A stretch of DNA of 60,198 nt, taken from assembly GCA_964505555.1 (NCBI GenBank), contig CAZDIO010000097.1, forward strand, positions 1-60,198, given 5' to 3'. The notes under the pieces are model-generated. The model saw only the letters and a program-made list of their open reading frames with translations. It was not told the DNA's origin and made no database searches. Source of the DNA: CAZDIO01 sp964505555 (GTDB lineage Bacteria; Bdellovibrionota_C; UBA2361; SZUA-149; CAZDIO01). Of the stretch, positions 8,475-17,279 are shown one piece after another (position 1 is the first letter of the stretch; every line of letters starts with the position of its first letter). The position numbers and the translations under genes are program-made.

Positions 8475-9452
8475 TCAGGGTTGATCGGTGACTGTGAGTT
8501 CTTTTACCGGAATATCATCGCTCCATTTTCCCATGAAGCGTTGTTCTTTGGTGTTTCCTAAGGCAAATTCCCTGTTTTTATTATAAAATGCTGCATCGGT
8601 CAGGCCATCAAAAAGTTTCCAAAAACCGTTATAGTCAAGTGTGTTGAGCAGACTTTTTGAGCCAAAATTTCTTGTCACTGGCGCAAGGTGGTTTGCTCGA
8701 AGTGGAGGATCTCCATGATCGTCAGAATTTACAACCACATAGTCCTTATTCTCTGCAGGGATCTGCCGTAAGGCATAAAATATTTTTTTGGCATCCCGAT
8801 CTCTTGCCAGACGATCCTTGTCTCCAACGACGACAAGAACCAAAGTATCTGGTGAAACAGTAGAAAGGTCAGCAAGGGGGATAGCGATCTTTCCGAGGTT
8901 CTTCTCCATTCTCCCCGGTTCAACGATCATCGCCGCTTTAATCCGTGGAAGGCCAGAAGAAGTTGCAAGAGCGGTCATATTTGCAGAGATCATTCCTCCC
9001 GCCGAGTGTCCAACGACTGCAAATTTTTCAAGATCTGGTTTGACGTGTCCAGGACTTTTAAGGACTTCTAGCGCCTCTTTTACCGCGGTGATCGCATTAT
9101 TGGTGATCGTGTCTAAAGGAGTACGAAGTTTTTTTGGAGATTGGTACAAAGGATAGATAACGATATTGCCGCGATTTACAAGATGCGTAATCCAGCTGCG
9201 ATATCCTTCAGGATTAACACCTCCCCAACCGTGCATAAAAACAATTACTGGTGCACTCTCTGGTCGTGGCTCTTCAGGTTCAAAGATCCAATATCCTTTT
9301 TCTTCTTCGCCGAGAAAAGCGTCTGTTGATTTTTTATGACGATACTCAAGACCTCCTGGGCCACGCAGGGGTTGCTTCGGAGGTTCTATGGCAAAGGCAT
9401 TAACGGTAAAGATGAATGAAAAGAAAAATAGAGATAAGTGTTTGTGAAACAT
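8475..9452 (-). CDS. Exported alpha/beta hydrolase
   Basis: The 325-residue protein starts with a signal peptide ending near residue 21 (NAFA, then IEPP). The mature part has an alpha/beta-hydrolase core: oxyanion-hole motif HGWGG at 74-78, nucleophile elbow GHSAGG with Ser150, a later GDKDR that may carry the acid, and DDHGDPP with the likely catalytic histidine. Such enzymes hydrolyse esters or amides; the relation is to the chlorophyllase/PET-hydrolase-like group, but the substrate is open. The ATG at 9452 has GAGGAG five bases upstream, so the in-frame GTG four codons earlier is unlikely. The gene is not coupled to the Tad-like operon upstream, whose last stop lies 137 bases away. Confidence 0.8.
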   Translation of the reverse strand: MFHKHLSLFFFSFIFTVNAFAIEPPKQPLRGPGGLEYRHKKSTDAFLGEEEKGYWIFEPEEPRPESAPVIVFMHGWGGVNPEGYRSWITHLVNRGNIVIYPLYQSPKKLRTPLDTITNNAITAVKEALEVLKSPGHVKPDLEKFAVVGHSAGGMISANMTALATSSGLPRIKAAMIVEPGRMEKNLGKIAIPLADLSTVSPDTLVLVVVGDKDRLARDRDAKKIFYALRQIPAENKDYVVVNSDDHGDPPLRANHLAPVTRNFGSKSLLNTLDYNGFWKLFDGLTDAAFYNKNREFALGNTKEQRFMGKWSDDIPVKELTVTDQP

Positions 9453-9588
9453 TGTTCTCCTCACAATTTATACCAAAAATGGGATCTTACTTTTCTTTGG
9501 TCAAAAGGACAAATTGGTTGTCCTTTTGGCTAAAGAAAAGCCGTATAACTTTAGGTTTAGCAAGCCCCTGTCGAAGAGAGGAACTGAA

Positions 9589-11904
9589 TTATTCAACAAT
9601 AATAAATGGATTTTGTTCCATGATCTGTCTGATGTAGTGCTTTACTTGATCACGTTTACTTCGTGGAACCCCTGGGTTTACATGATCATTGGGATCACCC
9701 GGATCGCAAAATAAACGACCACTTGAATCAACCAAGGTTTCACCAGTAAGAGGATTGGTTACGACTGGTGGTGTATGGCTTCCGGCAACACCATTACATA
9801 GGAACGTTGGATTAACACTTCCTACAGGACAAGGCTCTCTCAGTGGTGCCCAGAGGCCGTGAGTAAGAACCGTCGCCCAGTAGAGGGTGTTTGGGTAGGT
9901 AAACTTCACCCCATCGGGATCAGCCAAATGAGCTTTCCAGAGTCTCGTAACTTCGTTCCACTTACAGTACTTATTAAACCAACTTCCCCCGCTTGTTGTG
10001 GAGGTAGAGTAAGGTGGACAGTTTAATCCAGGCTCAACAAATGGAGTCAAAGGTTGTCTCTTTCGGGCATCCGTATCAGACATACAACTTCCTCCTCCAT
10101 CAGAAACAAGGAGTGTATGAGGTCCAACTTGGCTTCCCACAAGAAATGTATGGAGAGCGATGTTTTGATCCCGAAATGAACGAATCACGGGATCGGTGAA
10201 GGTATCAAGCTTTCCTCCATCGTTTACAAGGAGTTCAAAACTTTGAAACATCGATATCCAAAAGTACATACTGATTGGGTTTGCTGCCCATCCGGGAGAG
10301 CATGGAGAGTCAAGGGTGCAGACTTTATCATCGCTTGGTCCCCCCGTTCCTAAGTTCGCAATGTTAACGTTTGTCATCCCGTCAGTAAAAAGAACAACAA
10401 AACTCTCGGCAGAATCTGCGCCAGGGGCTTGTGCGAGGAGATCTTGGGCGTGAATTAAGGCAGCAGGAAGATTTGTGTATTTTTTTGGTCGGGGAAGAAA
10501 CAGATGAGAGGCTCTTTCTTGAAGAGGATCGTAGTTTGGATTCTCTACGTCACTTAATTTTTTCATCTCATCAAAGGTTTGAGAGCCTGGCGAAGTAAGC
10601 GGAAAGTTTCGCATATGTCCTCCACCTTGAGGAGTGATATCAACCGTTTGATCAAATCCAACGATTGCAGCGAGATCTCCACTTACGGCACGAGTTTCAA
10701 ATTCATCAAGTGCCTCATAGACCCCAGAGAGCATGCTATTGAGTGGTTCTGGGCCGCTGTATTTATTTTGTGGAAGAGTAGGATTAAGATTTTTATAAAC
10801 ATCAACTAAGTACCGTTCCGTCTTTGCAGGGCCCCCATCTTCACTATAGGTAACTTCCTGACACTGATAATCACTCCGAAAATGTTTCCACGGTGGGCAC
10901 TCTCCTGGAGCACTTGGGTCAGCACAATCAGTAACACTCATTCCAGGAGATGGACGGGCATCGTCCATATAGTCAACCTGAGAAGCGGTAGGTTGAAAAC
11001 AATCGATACTATTAAAGAGAGTTGTAAAATCAACGACTTTACAGTTGCATTGAGCGACACAAGAGGTTGGGCACGCCCCATAGCTAGCATCCAACAAAAA
11101 TGATGACTCACTCTGACGGGGATCGGTCGCAGGGGCAGTGAGATCTCGTAGATGAGTTTCTGCATGGGTAGATGGAGAGAGGTCAATTAAAAACACGCCA
11201 TGTCGTGGAACAAGCGCTGCGGTAGCGTTTGCAGCAATAAACATACGATTTTTCCCAACTACTGGAATTGAGGCAAAGAGAGTTCGAATAAAAGAGTCTG
11301 ACTTTAGTTGAAGGTTTACTCGAAACGCATTTGGTGGAGAGTTTGGATCTTCTGGGTTTTTTAACGGCTCAAAACAAGGTTCTCCCGCCCATGCCCCAGC
11401 GTTACACGGACAGGTCGGTGAGAGAGCGGTATCTTGAGTTGTATATTCTAGGGGTTCGCAAGCAATTCCGTCTCCGTCTGTATCTGGAGCGCTAAAGTGC
11501 CACTTTCCAGCAACCAAAGCTCCATGGGTGGTTTGAGCGATCGGTGCATTGGCACAATTTGCATTTATGTCAATGCTGCACAAGAAATTCTGCGTATCGT
11601 TTGGATCTTCTAAAAACGGTTTTGCCAAAATAAAATTATCTGAAAAGCCAGTAAGTTGTTGAGCCTTGAGTAATGCTGCTTTTAACTTTGCATTTTGTGG
11701 TCCACCACTCGGCGTTTTTAAAAACGCCTCAAGAGCACCAAGTGCTGCATACTCTGCATTGCGACGAAGTTTCGTGTGAGAGGAACTACTGACACTAAGA
11801 TCAATTACCAAGGCAAGCATCGCTACAACAAACACGACAAATCCGGCCATGAGTATAAGAACGGTGCCGGCTTGATTGTTTTCTTTTTGAATGGTGTTTT
11901 TCAT
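9589..11904 (-). CDS. TadG-like protein with von Willebrand factor A domain
   Basis: The 771-residue protein begins with a TadG/TadE-type N-terminus: a short polar start, one hydrophobic helix (about residues 18-40) and then RRNAEYAALGALEA, as in pseudopilin-like Tad proteins. From about residue 235 it has a vWA domain. VFLIDLSPST gives the DxSxS metal site and FVVLFTDGMT the later metal-binding aspartate. Many cysteines lie in the exported part and could form disulfides. It is the last gene of a tight three-gene unit, two bases after the preceding TadE-like gene. No TadA ATPase, TadB/C or secretin lies nearby, so assembly would need genes elsewhere. A role in surface adhesion is inferred. 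Confidence 0.75.
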   Translation of the reverse strand: MKNTIQKENNQAGTVLILMAGFVVFVVAMLALVIDLSVSSSSHTKLRRNAEYAALGALEAFLKTPSGGPQNAKLKAALLKAQQLTGFSDNFILAKPFLEDPNDTQNFLCSIDINANCANAPIAQTTHGALVAGKWHFSAPDTDGDGIACEPLEYTTQDTALSPTCPCNAGAWAGEPCFEPLKNPEDPNSPPNAFRVNLQLKSDSFIRTLFASIPVVGKNRMFIAANATAALVPRHGVFLIDLSPSTHAETHLRDLTAPATDPRQSESSFLLDASYGACPTSCVAQCNCKVVDFTTLFNSIDCFQPTASQVDYMDDARPSPGMSVTDCADPSAPGECPPWKHFRSDYQCQEVTYSEDGGPAKTERYLVDVYKNLNPTLPQNKYSGPEPLNSMLSGVYEALDEFETRAVSGDLAAIVGFDQTVDITPQGGGHMRNFPLTSPGSQTFDEMKKLSDVENPNYDPLQERASHLFLPRPKKYTNLPAALIHAQDLLAQAPGADSAESFVVLFTDGMTNVNIANLGTGGPSDDKVCTLDSPCSPGWAANPISMYFWISMFQSFELLVNDGGKLDTFTDPVIRSFRDQNIALHTFLVGSQVGPHTLLVSDGGGSCMSDTDARKRQPLTPFVEPGLNCPPYSTSTTSGGSWFNKYCKWNEVTRLWKAHLADPDGVKFTYPNTLYWATVLTHGLWAPLREPCPVGSVNPTFLCNGVAGSHTPPVVTNPLTGETLVDSSGRLFCDPGDPNDHVNPGVPRSKRDQVKHYIRQIMEQNPFIIVE

Positions 11905-11906
11905 AT

Positions 11907-12872
11907 TTATGATCCGCTACAAGTACCACAAACGAGCATACAACTTCCTCCCGACATCATGCATTGCACCCCAGAGTCGCAGGGGCAAGAGAGACCTGAG
12001 CCAGAGAGTCCTCCACAAGCTCCCGCACAAGGATCGACGTTGCTTCCTCCGGGTCCTGGAATATGACATACGACACAAGGATCTCCAGGATTTGCTGCAG
12101 GACAGCAGGGAAGTGCGGAATTATTACTTTCAATTTCAGCTTTTCCAGGATGAGATCCCGGAGGTGTAGTTTCCCGAAAGCCAATGGCTGTTCCCACCGC
12201 AACAAGGGTAGGGAGAAACGGAGCTACGGGTTCGACTTCCGCCCGCATTTGAATAAAGAGTGGATGTTGTCGAAGCGCGCTTTCAAAAGTTTCAGAAGGT
12301 AAGAGCGTAGGCTTTGTGGGATGAGCAACAGAGATCAAATTGCCTTTGGAGTCAGTAAAGCTCGCATCTTCTCCTGGTCGAAGAAGAATGAGATCGAAGT
12401 TGTGAGAAAAAGGAGTTGGATTTGTAAGGTAGTTTACCGTTCGAGTAATGGCGTATGAGGTAAGCGGAATTGAGGTGGTAAGAGAGTTTGATGAACCGAT
12501 AAAAAGAGAGGAGAGAGCAAACTTTTTACCATCATTTTCTACTTTATCAATCGCGCTTCTAAATTGATTAAATTTTTGCTCATTCATGCCAGCACATCCT
12601 GGGGTCCCTGGTGGTGTTGCTGGTGAACAAAGAAGATCGAGAGAACGGAGATCTAATTCAATTCCACTCGTGGTTTGTGCGGTCACGAGTGCATTTTGTG
12701 CTGCTTTGGTGAGCATTCCTTGTACGGTGACATACCGAGCAAAATCAAAAAACCCAAGAAGGAGAAAGAAAAAAACAAACGACGCTAAGGCAAATTCAAT
12801 AATCGTCGCTCCGACGTCTTCACCTTTCTGGTTGCAAAGAAGAGGAGTCCATTTTGTTTGTAATCGGTTCAT
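11907..12872 (-). CDS. TadE-like pseudopilin with cysteine-rich tail
   Basis: The 321-residue protein has the TadE signature near the N-terminus: GATIIEFALA with its conserved glutamate, followed by a long hydrophobic helix and a DFARY motif. The exported middle part is not recognisable. The last 70 residues are strikingly rich in Cys, Gly, Pro and Ser, with pairs such as CVVC, CPC and CGTC and about fourteen cysteines in all. That tail is unusual for TadE proteins and suggests a disulfide-locked or metal-binding end. It lies between another TadE gene (8 bases upstream) and the vWA gene (2 bases downstream), which argues for one complex. Confidence 0.7.
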   Translation of the reverse strand: MNRLQTKWTPLLCNQKGEDVGATIIEFALASFVFFFLLLGFFDFARYVTVQGMLTKAAQNALVTAQTTSGIELDLRSLDLLCSPATPPGTPGCAGMNEQKFNQFRSAIDKVENDGKKFALSSLFIGSSNSLTTSIPLTSYAITRTVNYLTNPTPFSHNFDLILLRPGEDASFTDSKGNLISVAHPTKPTLLPSETFESALRQHPLFIQMRAEVEPVAPFLPTLVAVGTAIGFRETTPPGSHPGKAEIESNNSALPCCPAANPGDPCVVCHIPGPGGSNVDPCAGACGGLSGSGLSCPCDSGVQCMMSGGSCMLVCGTCSGS

Positions 12873-12880
12873 CGCGTTGT

Positions 12881-13411
12881 TTAGTGCAGATACGGTATTC
12901 GCGCAGTAAGTCGAATTGGAATCAGGTTTGAAAATGGAAAAACTCCTTGGTAGTGAGCCTGTATCTGAACAAGTACACTATCATCAAGCAGTGTCGGATT
13001 GAGAGGATCTTCAATATCGGCATCAGTGGTGATGCTATCAACGACAAATGCACTCTGATAAATCGATACTAATTGTTCGATTCGTCTGTGTACTGCACTA
13101 TGATCCGCATCTGTGGGACAGAGTGGCGATTGTGCGGTGATTGGGTGATTACAGGTCTCTGCTTGTGGATTTAAATCTGGAAATGTGGCCAGATATCTTG
13201 CCCCCTCATGCGTGATCTGAGTGAGCATCATATACTGAATTAATCCTCGTCCAATATCCACTACGCCAACGATAAACATCAAGAGAAGTGGCAGGATAAG
13301 AGTCAATTCTAGAAGTGACTGTCCCTGTTCGCTACGAAGAGAACGTCTTACTTTTGAAGACTTCCTTCGAAAAGTAGACGAGCAACAACGTGAAAAAAAA
13401 CATAACCCCAT
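12881..13411 (-). CDS. TadE-like pseudopilin
   Basis: The 176-residue protein has a basic N-terminus and then EQGQSLLELTLILPLLLMF, the classic TadE-type segment with the conserved glutamate in the hydrophobic helix, followed by DIGRGL and a predicted exported domain of about 120 residues. TadE proteins are processed by a prepilin peptidase and take part in Flp/Tad pilus assembly. It is the first gene of the three-gene unit. A run of Gs a few bases before the ATG may serve as the ribosome-binding site. The true start could be internal, because the first 25 residues are unusually rich in Ser, Cys and Arg. Confidence 0.75.
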   Translation of the reverse strand: MGLCFFSRCCSSTFRRKSSKVRRSLRSEQGQSLLELTLILPLLLMFIVGVVDIGRGLIQYMMLTQITHEGARYLATFPDLNPQAETCNHPITAQSPLCPTDADHSAVHRRIEQLVSIYQSAFVVDSITTDADIEDPLNPTLLDDSVLVQIQAHYQGVFPFSNLIPIRLTARIPYLH

Positions 13412-13680
13412 AACAACCCCCAGGAGAACCTACTGGTTACAAAAAAACTAACAACCCACGCAACCACGCTCGAATGGGATAACCCAGACGAAGGTGTCAC
13501 AACGGGTGTGCGAAAAACGATTTTTTGATTCCCCAACCCCCAGTAAAAAATCTGGTGAGAATAAAAAATTCTATCTGCAGTATACCTTAGGAGAGAGGAA
13601 TGATGCAATAGATTTGTCGGTTTTGTATGGAGAAAAGCTGTTTTTGGTCGTGATCGGATCAGTAATAAAAAGGTGGGATT

Positions 13681-13711
13681 ATATCCATTCAGGAAGACAC
13701 TGAATGGATAT
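13681..13711 (-). terminator. Hairpin after the exported repetitive protein gene
   Basis: Perfect 12-bp stem, ATATCCATTCAG (13681-13692) with CTGAATGGATAT (13700-13711), and a 7-base loop. Read on the minus strand it is followed after nine bases by TTTTT. It lies 31 bases past the stop of the 13743-14246 gene. Confidence 0.5.
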
Positions 13712-13742
13712 CCCGGTTATTCAAAAGAAAGAAAAGACCTCT

Positions 13743-14246
13743 CTAGTGCTTCTGGTTTCGGGTGCCCCGTGCTGGGATCTCGCGATTTGGATTCCTTGTA
13801 ATCGTGCGGTTCCAACCCTCATCAGTTCTCTTTATGTTTCCAGTTCCCTGTGCGCCCCAAGTATTTCCCTTTGGTCCCGTTCGTATCACTGATCCTTCTC
13901 GAGATAATCCTCCCTCTGGATCTTTTGAAATCGTCTGATCTCTATCGACGGAATAGGTGTTGCCATTTTTTGTTTCAATATCTTTGTCTCGATCGATGGT
14001 AGCAGATCCGCTCTCTTCATCCACGGTTAGTGCTCGTTCTCGAGAGATATTCGCTCCACGATTGTATTGTCCAGAAACAGTAGTATCGCTCGAGCTCTTT
14101 ATCCCATCTTCAGTTCTCTCAATAGAGCCGGTTGTATTCCAGGTGTTTGTTCCAGTATTGGTACTCCCTTCATCCTCGGCATACGCAAGGAATTGAGTAG
14201 AAAGAATAAAAGTAACCAAAATAAACAATAAACGTTGGCGTTTCAT
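13743..14246 (-). CDS. Small exported protein with short Thr/Gly/Arg-rich repeats
   Basis: The 167-residue product has a clear signal peptide (cleavage near the AYA at about residue 23). The mature part is very polar, cysteine-free and built from short beta-like repeats of Thr, Gly, Asn and charged residues. Phrases such as TVSGQYNRGAN, SGSATIDRDKD and NTYSVDRDQT recur with a spacing of roughly 15-20 residues. This pattern suggests a fibrous or repeat-folded surface protein. I do not recognise a family. It has its own hairpin downstream and a 331-base gap from the Tad-like operon; that gap shows no gene. Confidence 0.6.
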   Translation of the reverse strand: MKRQRLLFILVTFILSTQFLAYAEDEGSTNTGTNTWNTTGSIERTEDGIKSSSDTTVSGQYNRGANISRERALTVDEESGSATIDRDKDIETKNGNTYSVDRDQTISKDPEGGLSREGSVIRTGPKGNTWGAQGTGNIKRTDEGWNRTITRNPNREIPARGTRNQKH

Positions 14247-14341
14247 ATAACTCCTATTAAATGCACAATAATAAATTCGATAGTGGTAATACCATAGTTA
14301 CTTTAGGGAGGACAAAAGGGATACCGAGAACACGAGTACAT

Positions 14342-14423
14342 TTAAACACAGAGCTTCACAGAGTAAAAAGAAAAGGTTTTTAAATTAAACTCTGTGTAAC
14401 CCCGTGAAACTCTGTGTTTAATT
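14342..14423. repeat. ACAGAG-family palindrome, asymmetric copy
   Basis: The right arm ACTCTGTGTAACCCCGTGAA (continuing to 14423) is complete. The left arm starts AAACACAGAGCTTCAC and then lacks about ten internal bases. It lies between cinA and the exported protein gene. The asymmetry shows that arms of this family decay independently. Confidence 0.65.
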
Positions 14424-14441
14424 AACGAAGCAGCTTCGGCA

Positions 14442-15707
14442 TTAAACTAGAGAATGAGGAGGAACAAAAGGAGGAAGTTGCAGAAGGTGACGACGTATCG
14501 CCTCGATCGCTGTATAGGCAGCATACGTTCGAACTCCGCTTCTGTTTGCGGCATAGAAATAGGAGAATGCTTGAGTTTCTTTCTTTGTTGAAAAACCGAT
14601 AAAGAAACTCCCCACAGGTTTTTCTTTGCTTCCTCCTTCTGGACCGGCAATACCGGTGATAGAGATCGCAAGGTCGGTGTTAAAGATCTTCTGAACACCC
14701 TCTGCCATCTGTTTTGCCACTGCCGCACTCACCGCGCCCTCGCTCTTCAACGTCTCCTCATGAATCTGGAGAATTCTTACCTTGGCGTCGTTTGCGTAAG
14801 TGATTACGCCACCTTTAAAGTACGCTGATGCGCCAGAGGTGTTTGAGAGGATCTTTCCCACAAGTCCTCCGGTGCACGACTCCGCAGTAGAGACGGTGAG
14901 TCGATGCTCAATTAATAAGGCATGAACAGTCTCTTCAAAATTCCGTTCCAGAGTCTCTGAGAATATGTATTCCTCTTTGAGAGCATTTTTAATTTTTGTA
15001 AAAAAGGAATTAAGAGAAAGGGGATCTTCTTTACCTTTGAGAATGACCTGCACTTCAGGAAACATTGCTCGGTAAGAGATCTCAATTTCTTTTGGCGGTA
15101 AACACTCATCGATAGTTCGTCCGATAAAGGATTCGGGAAGCCCAAAAATGCGAAGCACTTTTATCTGTGGGGATTGAATTTCTCCAATCGTTTTTTTGAG
15201 GTAGGGAAGCACGCTCTCTTGAAACATAGCTTTTAATTCGCGAGGCACTCCAGGAAGAGAGATGATCGATTTATCGCCATATCGGGCAATAAATCCAGGA
15301 GCAGTACCAGTGTTATTTTTTATGATCTCTGCTCCTTCTGGAAAGAGAGCCTGCTTTGTATTTGCTTCATCGAAAATTCTTTTTCGTTCAATGTATCGTT
15401 TTTTTAGAAGATCGAGAGATTGTTGATCAAGGAGAAGCCGTTGTTTAGTAAATGTTGCCACAGCCTCTCGAGTAAGGTCATCAGCGGTAGGGCCGAGTCC
15501 TCCTGATATAATCACTTGGTGTGAATGCTGGAGGGCATAAGAAAGGGCACCCCCAATCTCCATTTCATTATCGCCACAGGTAAGAATTAGTTGAATTTTG
15601 AGTCCCAACTGAGAAAATTCTCGTGTGAGATAATGCGCGTTTGTATCTTGAAGCCTCCCATCAAGGAGTTCTGATCCAACGGTAAGAATGGAGATCGCTT
15701 GTTTCAC
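14442..15707 (-). CDS. cinA: CinA: nucleotide-pyrophosphatase and NMN amidohydrolase
   Basis: The 421-residue protein has the two CinA domains. The N-terminal MoCF-like half contains TVGSELLDG (near residue 10) and GGLGPTADD (near 70), the ADP-ribose pyrophosphatase part. The C-terminal PncC half contains TAESCTGG and ITGIAGPEGG, the amidohydrolase that converts nicotinamide mononucleotide to nicotinate mononucleotide for NAD recycling. Length fits the fused bacterial form. It is the last gene of a four-gene unit and begins 15 bases after the M23 peptidase gene. In some bacteria cinA is competence-induced; nothing here shows that regulation. Confidence 0.95.
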   Translation of the reverse strand: MKQAISILTVGSELLDGRLQDTNAHYLTREFSQLGLKIQLILTCGDNEMEIGGALSYALQHSHQVIISGGLGPTADDLTREAVATFTKQRLLLDQQSLDLLKKRYIERKRIFDEANTKQALFPEGAEIIKNNTGTAPGFIARYGDKSIISLPGVPRELKAMFQESVLPYLKKTIGEIQSPQIKVLRIFGLPESFIGRTIDECLPPKEIEISYRAMFPEVQVILKGKEDPLSLNSFFTKIKNALKEEYIFSETLERNFEETVHALLIEHRLTVSTAESCTGGLVGKILSNTSGASAYFKGGVITYANDAKVRILQIHEETLKSEGAVSAAVAKQMAEGVQKIFNTDLAISITGIAGPEGGSKEKPVGSFFIGFSTKKETQAFSYFYAANRSGVRTYAAYTAIEAIRRHLLQLPPFVPPHSLV

Positions 15708-15722
15708 CCGTGTAAGCTATTG

Positions 15723-17237
15723 TTAGTGTAGTGGCGCAGTTTTTATTGCCCCAACCACTCTTTTCATATCAACAATCTTTTGCTCAATATGATCATCGAG
15801 CCATTTTTGATCCCACCATTCAATTGGATTTACTGGAATGCCATGGATACGAATTTCAAAATGAAGATGATCCCCCTCGGCAAAACCTGTATTACCAGTA
15901 ACACCGATCACCGCTCCTTTTTCTACCTGAGTCCCTTCAATGGTTTTGATGGAGGAAAGATGTCCATAGAGAGTATAGAGCCCAAAACCATGATCGATGA
16001 TAACGGTTTTACCATATAATCCAATCTCTGTTGCAAAGATTACTACCCCTCCATTTGCTGCACGCACAGAGGAGTGAGCTGAGGATGCCAGATCCATTCC
16101 TTCATGAAGAGAGGAGCCAGCCGCTAGATTTTCAAAAACATAACTACGCTCTTCGCCAAATTGTGCTTGTGTTGCAGCATTTTCAAGACGTAAAAACTTC
16201 TCCTGCCAGTATCGTTGGCGTTTAGGGCGAACAAACAGGGGTTGCAAGGCTTGCTCAGCAAATTCTCGATACTCCTCATTGACAACACGAAAATTCTTAA
16301 CAAGCTCTTCGTTGTTTTGAGGTGTGAGATTAATTTGTGGAACGGCACGCTGTAATGTTTTTTTGGTTTCGACATATGAAATAAGTAACTCACTAACCTT
16401 ATCTCGAAGAAATTGCTCCTCAAGGCGAATAACTTTCTTTTTTGTGGCAATCTTACGAGTCCGATAATAGATCGGTGAAAGAGAGAGATTTCCTACCGCA
16501 TCACGTGCATACACTAACAACTTGTCATTTTTTTCATCAAACTCAAGTGGGATCGCAAAAAGGGAGAAGAAGATATCGGGATATGCTTCAAAATCAGAAT
16601 CAAGATCTTTTGCAGGAAATCCAGGGAAAAATAAGCCGTCTCCCACACGAAGTCCACTCGCAGCCTCTCGATCGTCAGGAATTCGATAAAACACTAGTTC
16701 TGCGCCGCCAATGACGGCATTATGTTGTGTGGAGAGCACCTCGATTTTAGGTTTCTTATAGTCAACGCCAAGAGAAAAGTTTTCAACCGTTCCATTACTC
16801 CAAAAACTACGGTCAAATGCCTTGACGCTGATCTCAACATTTCCCTCCTTAAGTCCGCTTTCTTTTCCGGGAATCTCAACCTCTAGAAGATCTTCGTTTT
16901 TTTTCTGCCCAGAGTATGAACGACGAAGGAGTGTCTTTACCTCTTTTCGCTGCTCTGATCGAATCACCACTTCTTCAAGGCCGGCACCTTTATCGCGGAC
17001 GATAATCTTAAGTTTCGTTGGCTGAAGTCCTATGCCGGCGGGCATCTCTTCAACAGAAATAATCGGCTCTTCACGCTCAAGAATATTAACATACAGATCT
17101 TTCCAACCTTTGTAGGCTTCAGGGATTAAAGCAATGAGCAGAATGAGCCCAAGCAAACGGAGGACTTTTCTTGCCAAACCTTCCGGCTTTGACACGAGAT
17201 CGTTATCTTTGACGTAACTTTTACGTTTTTGTGGCAT
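15723..17237 (-). CDS. Membrane-anchored M23 family metallopeptidase
   Basis: The 504-residue protein has one membrane helix near residues 25-45 (LLGLILLIALIPEAYKG), a long beta-rich middle region and a C-terminal LytM/M23 domain from about residue 375. The zinc ligands are visible in HEGMDLA (H-x3-D) and in DHLHFEI (H-x-H), with the intervening YGHLS. Such enzymes cut peptidoglycan cross-bridges in the periplasm or activate amidases. The domain sits at the outside face of the inner membrane. It lies between the sigma factor gene (42 bases upstream) and cinA (15 bases downstream), so a link to envelope stress control is possible. Confidence 0.88.
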   Translation of the reverse strand: MPQKRKSYVKDNDLVSKPEGLARKVLRLLGLILLIALIPEAYKGWKDLYVNILEREEPIISVEEMPAGIGLQPTKLKIIVRDKGAGLEEVVIRSEQRKEVKTLLRRSYSGQKKNEDLLEVEIPGKESGLKEGNVEISVKAFDRSFWSNGTVENFSLGVDYKKPKIEVLSTQHNAVIGGAELVFYRIPDDREAASGLRVGDGLFFPGFPAKDLDSDFEAYPDIFFSLFAIPLEFDEKNDKLLVYARDAVGNLSLSPIYYRTRKIATKKKVIRLEEQFLRDKVSELLISYVETKKTLQRAVPQINLTPQNNEELVKNFRVVNEEYREFAEQALQPLFVRPKRQRYWQEKFLRLENAATQAQFGEERSYVFENLAAGSSLHEGMDLASSAHSSVRAANGGVVIFATEIGLYGKTVIIDHGFGLYTLYGHLSSIKTIEGTQVEKGAVIGVTGNTGFAEGDHLHFEIRIHGIPVNPIEWWDQKWLDDHIEQKIVDMKRVVGAIKTAPLH

Positions 17238-17279
17238 ACACTGAAGCAGAAGAAGTAGAAGAAACGCTCAGTAGCTGTT

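Noticed and set aside
9589..13411. Complete Tad/Flp pilus locus
   Set aside because: No ATPase, platform, prepilin peptidase or secretin gene is present in the window.
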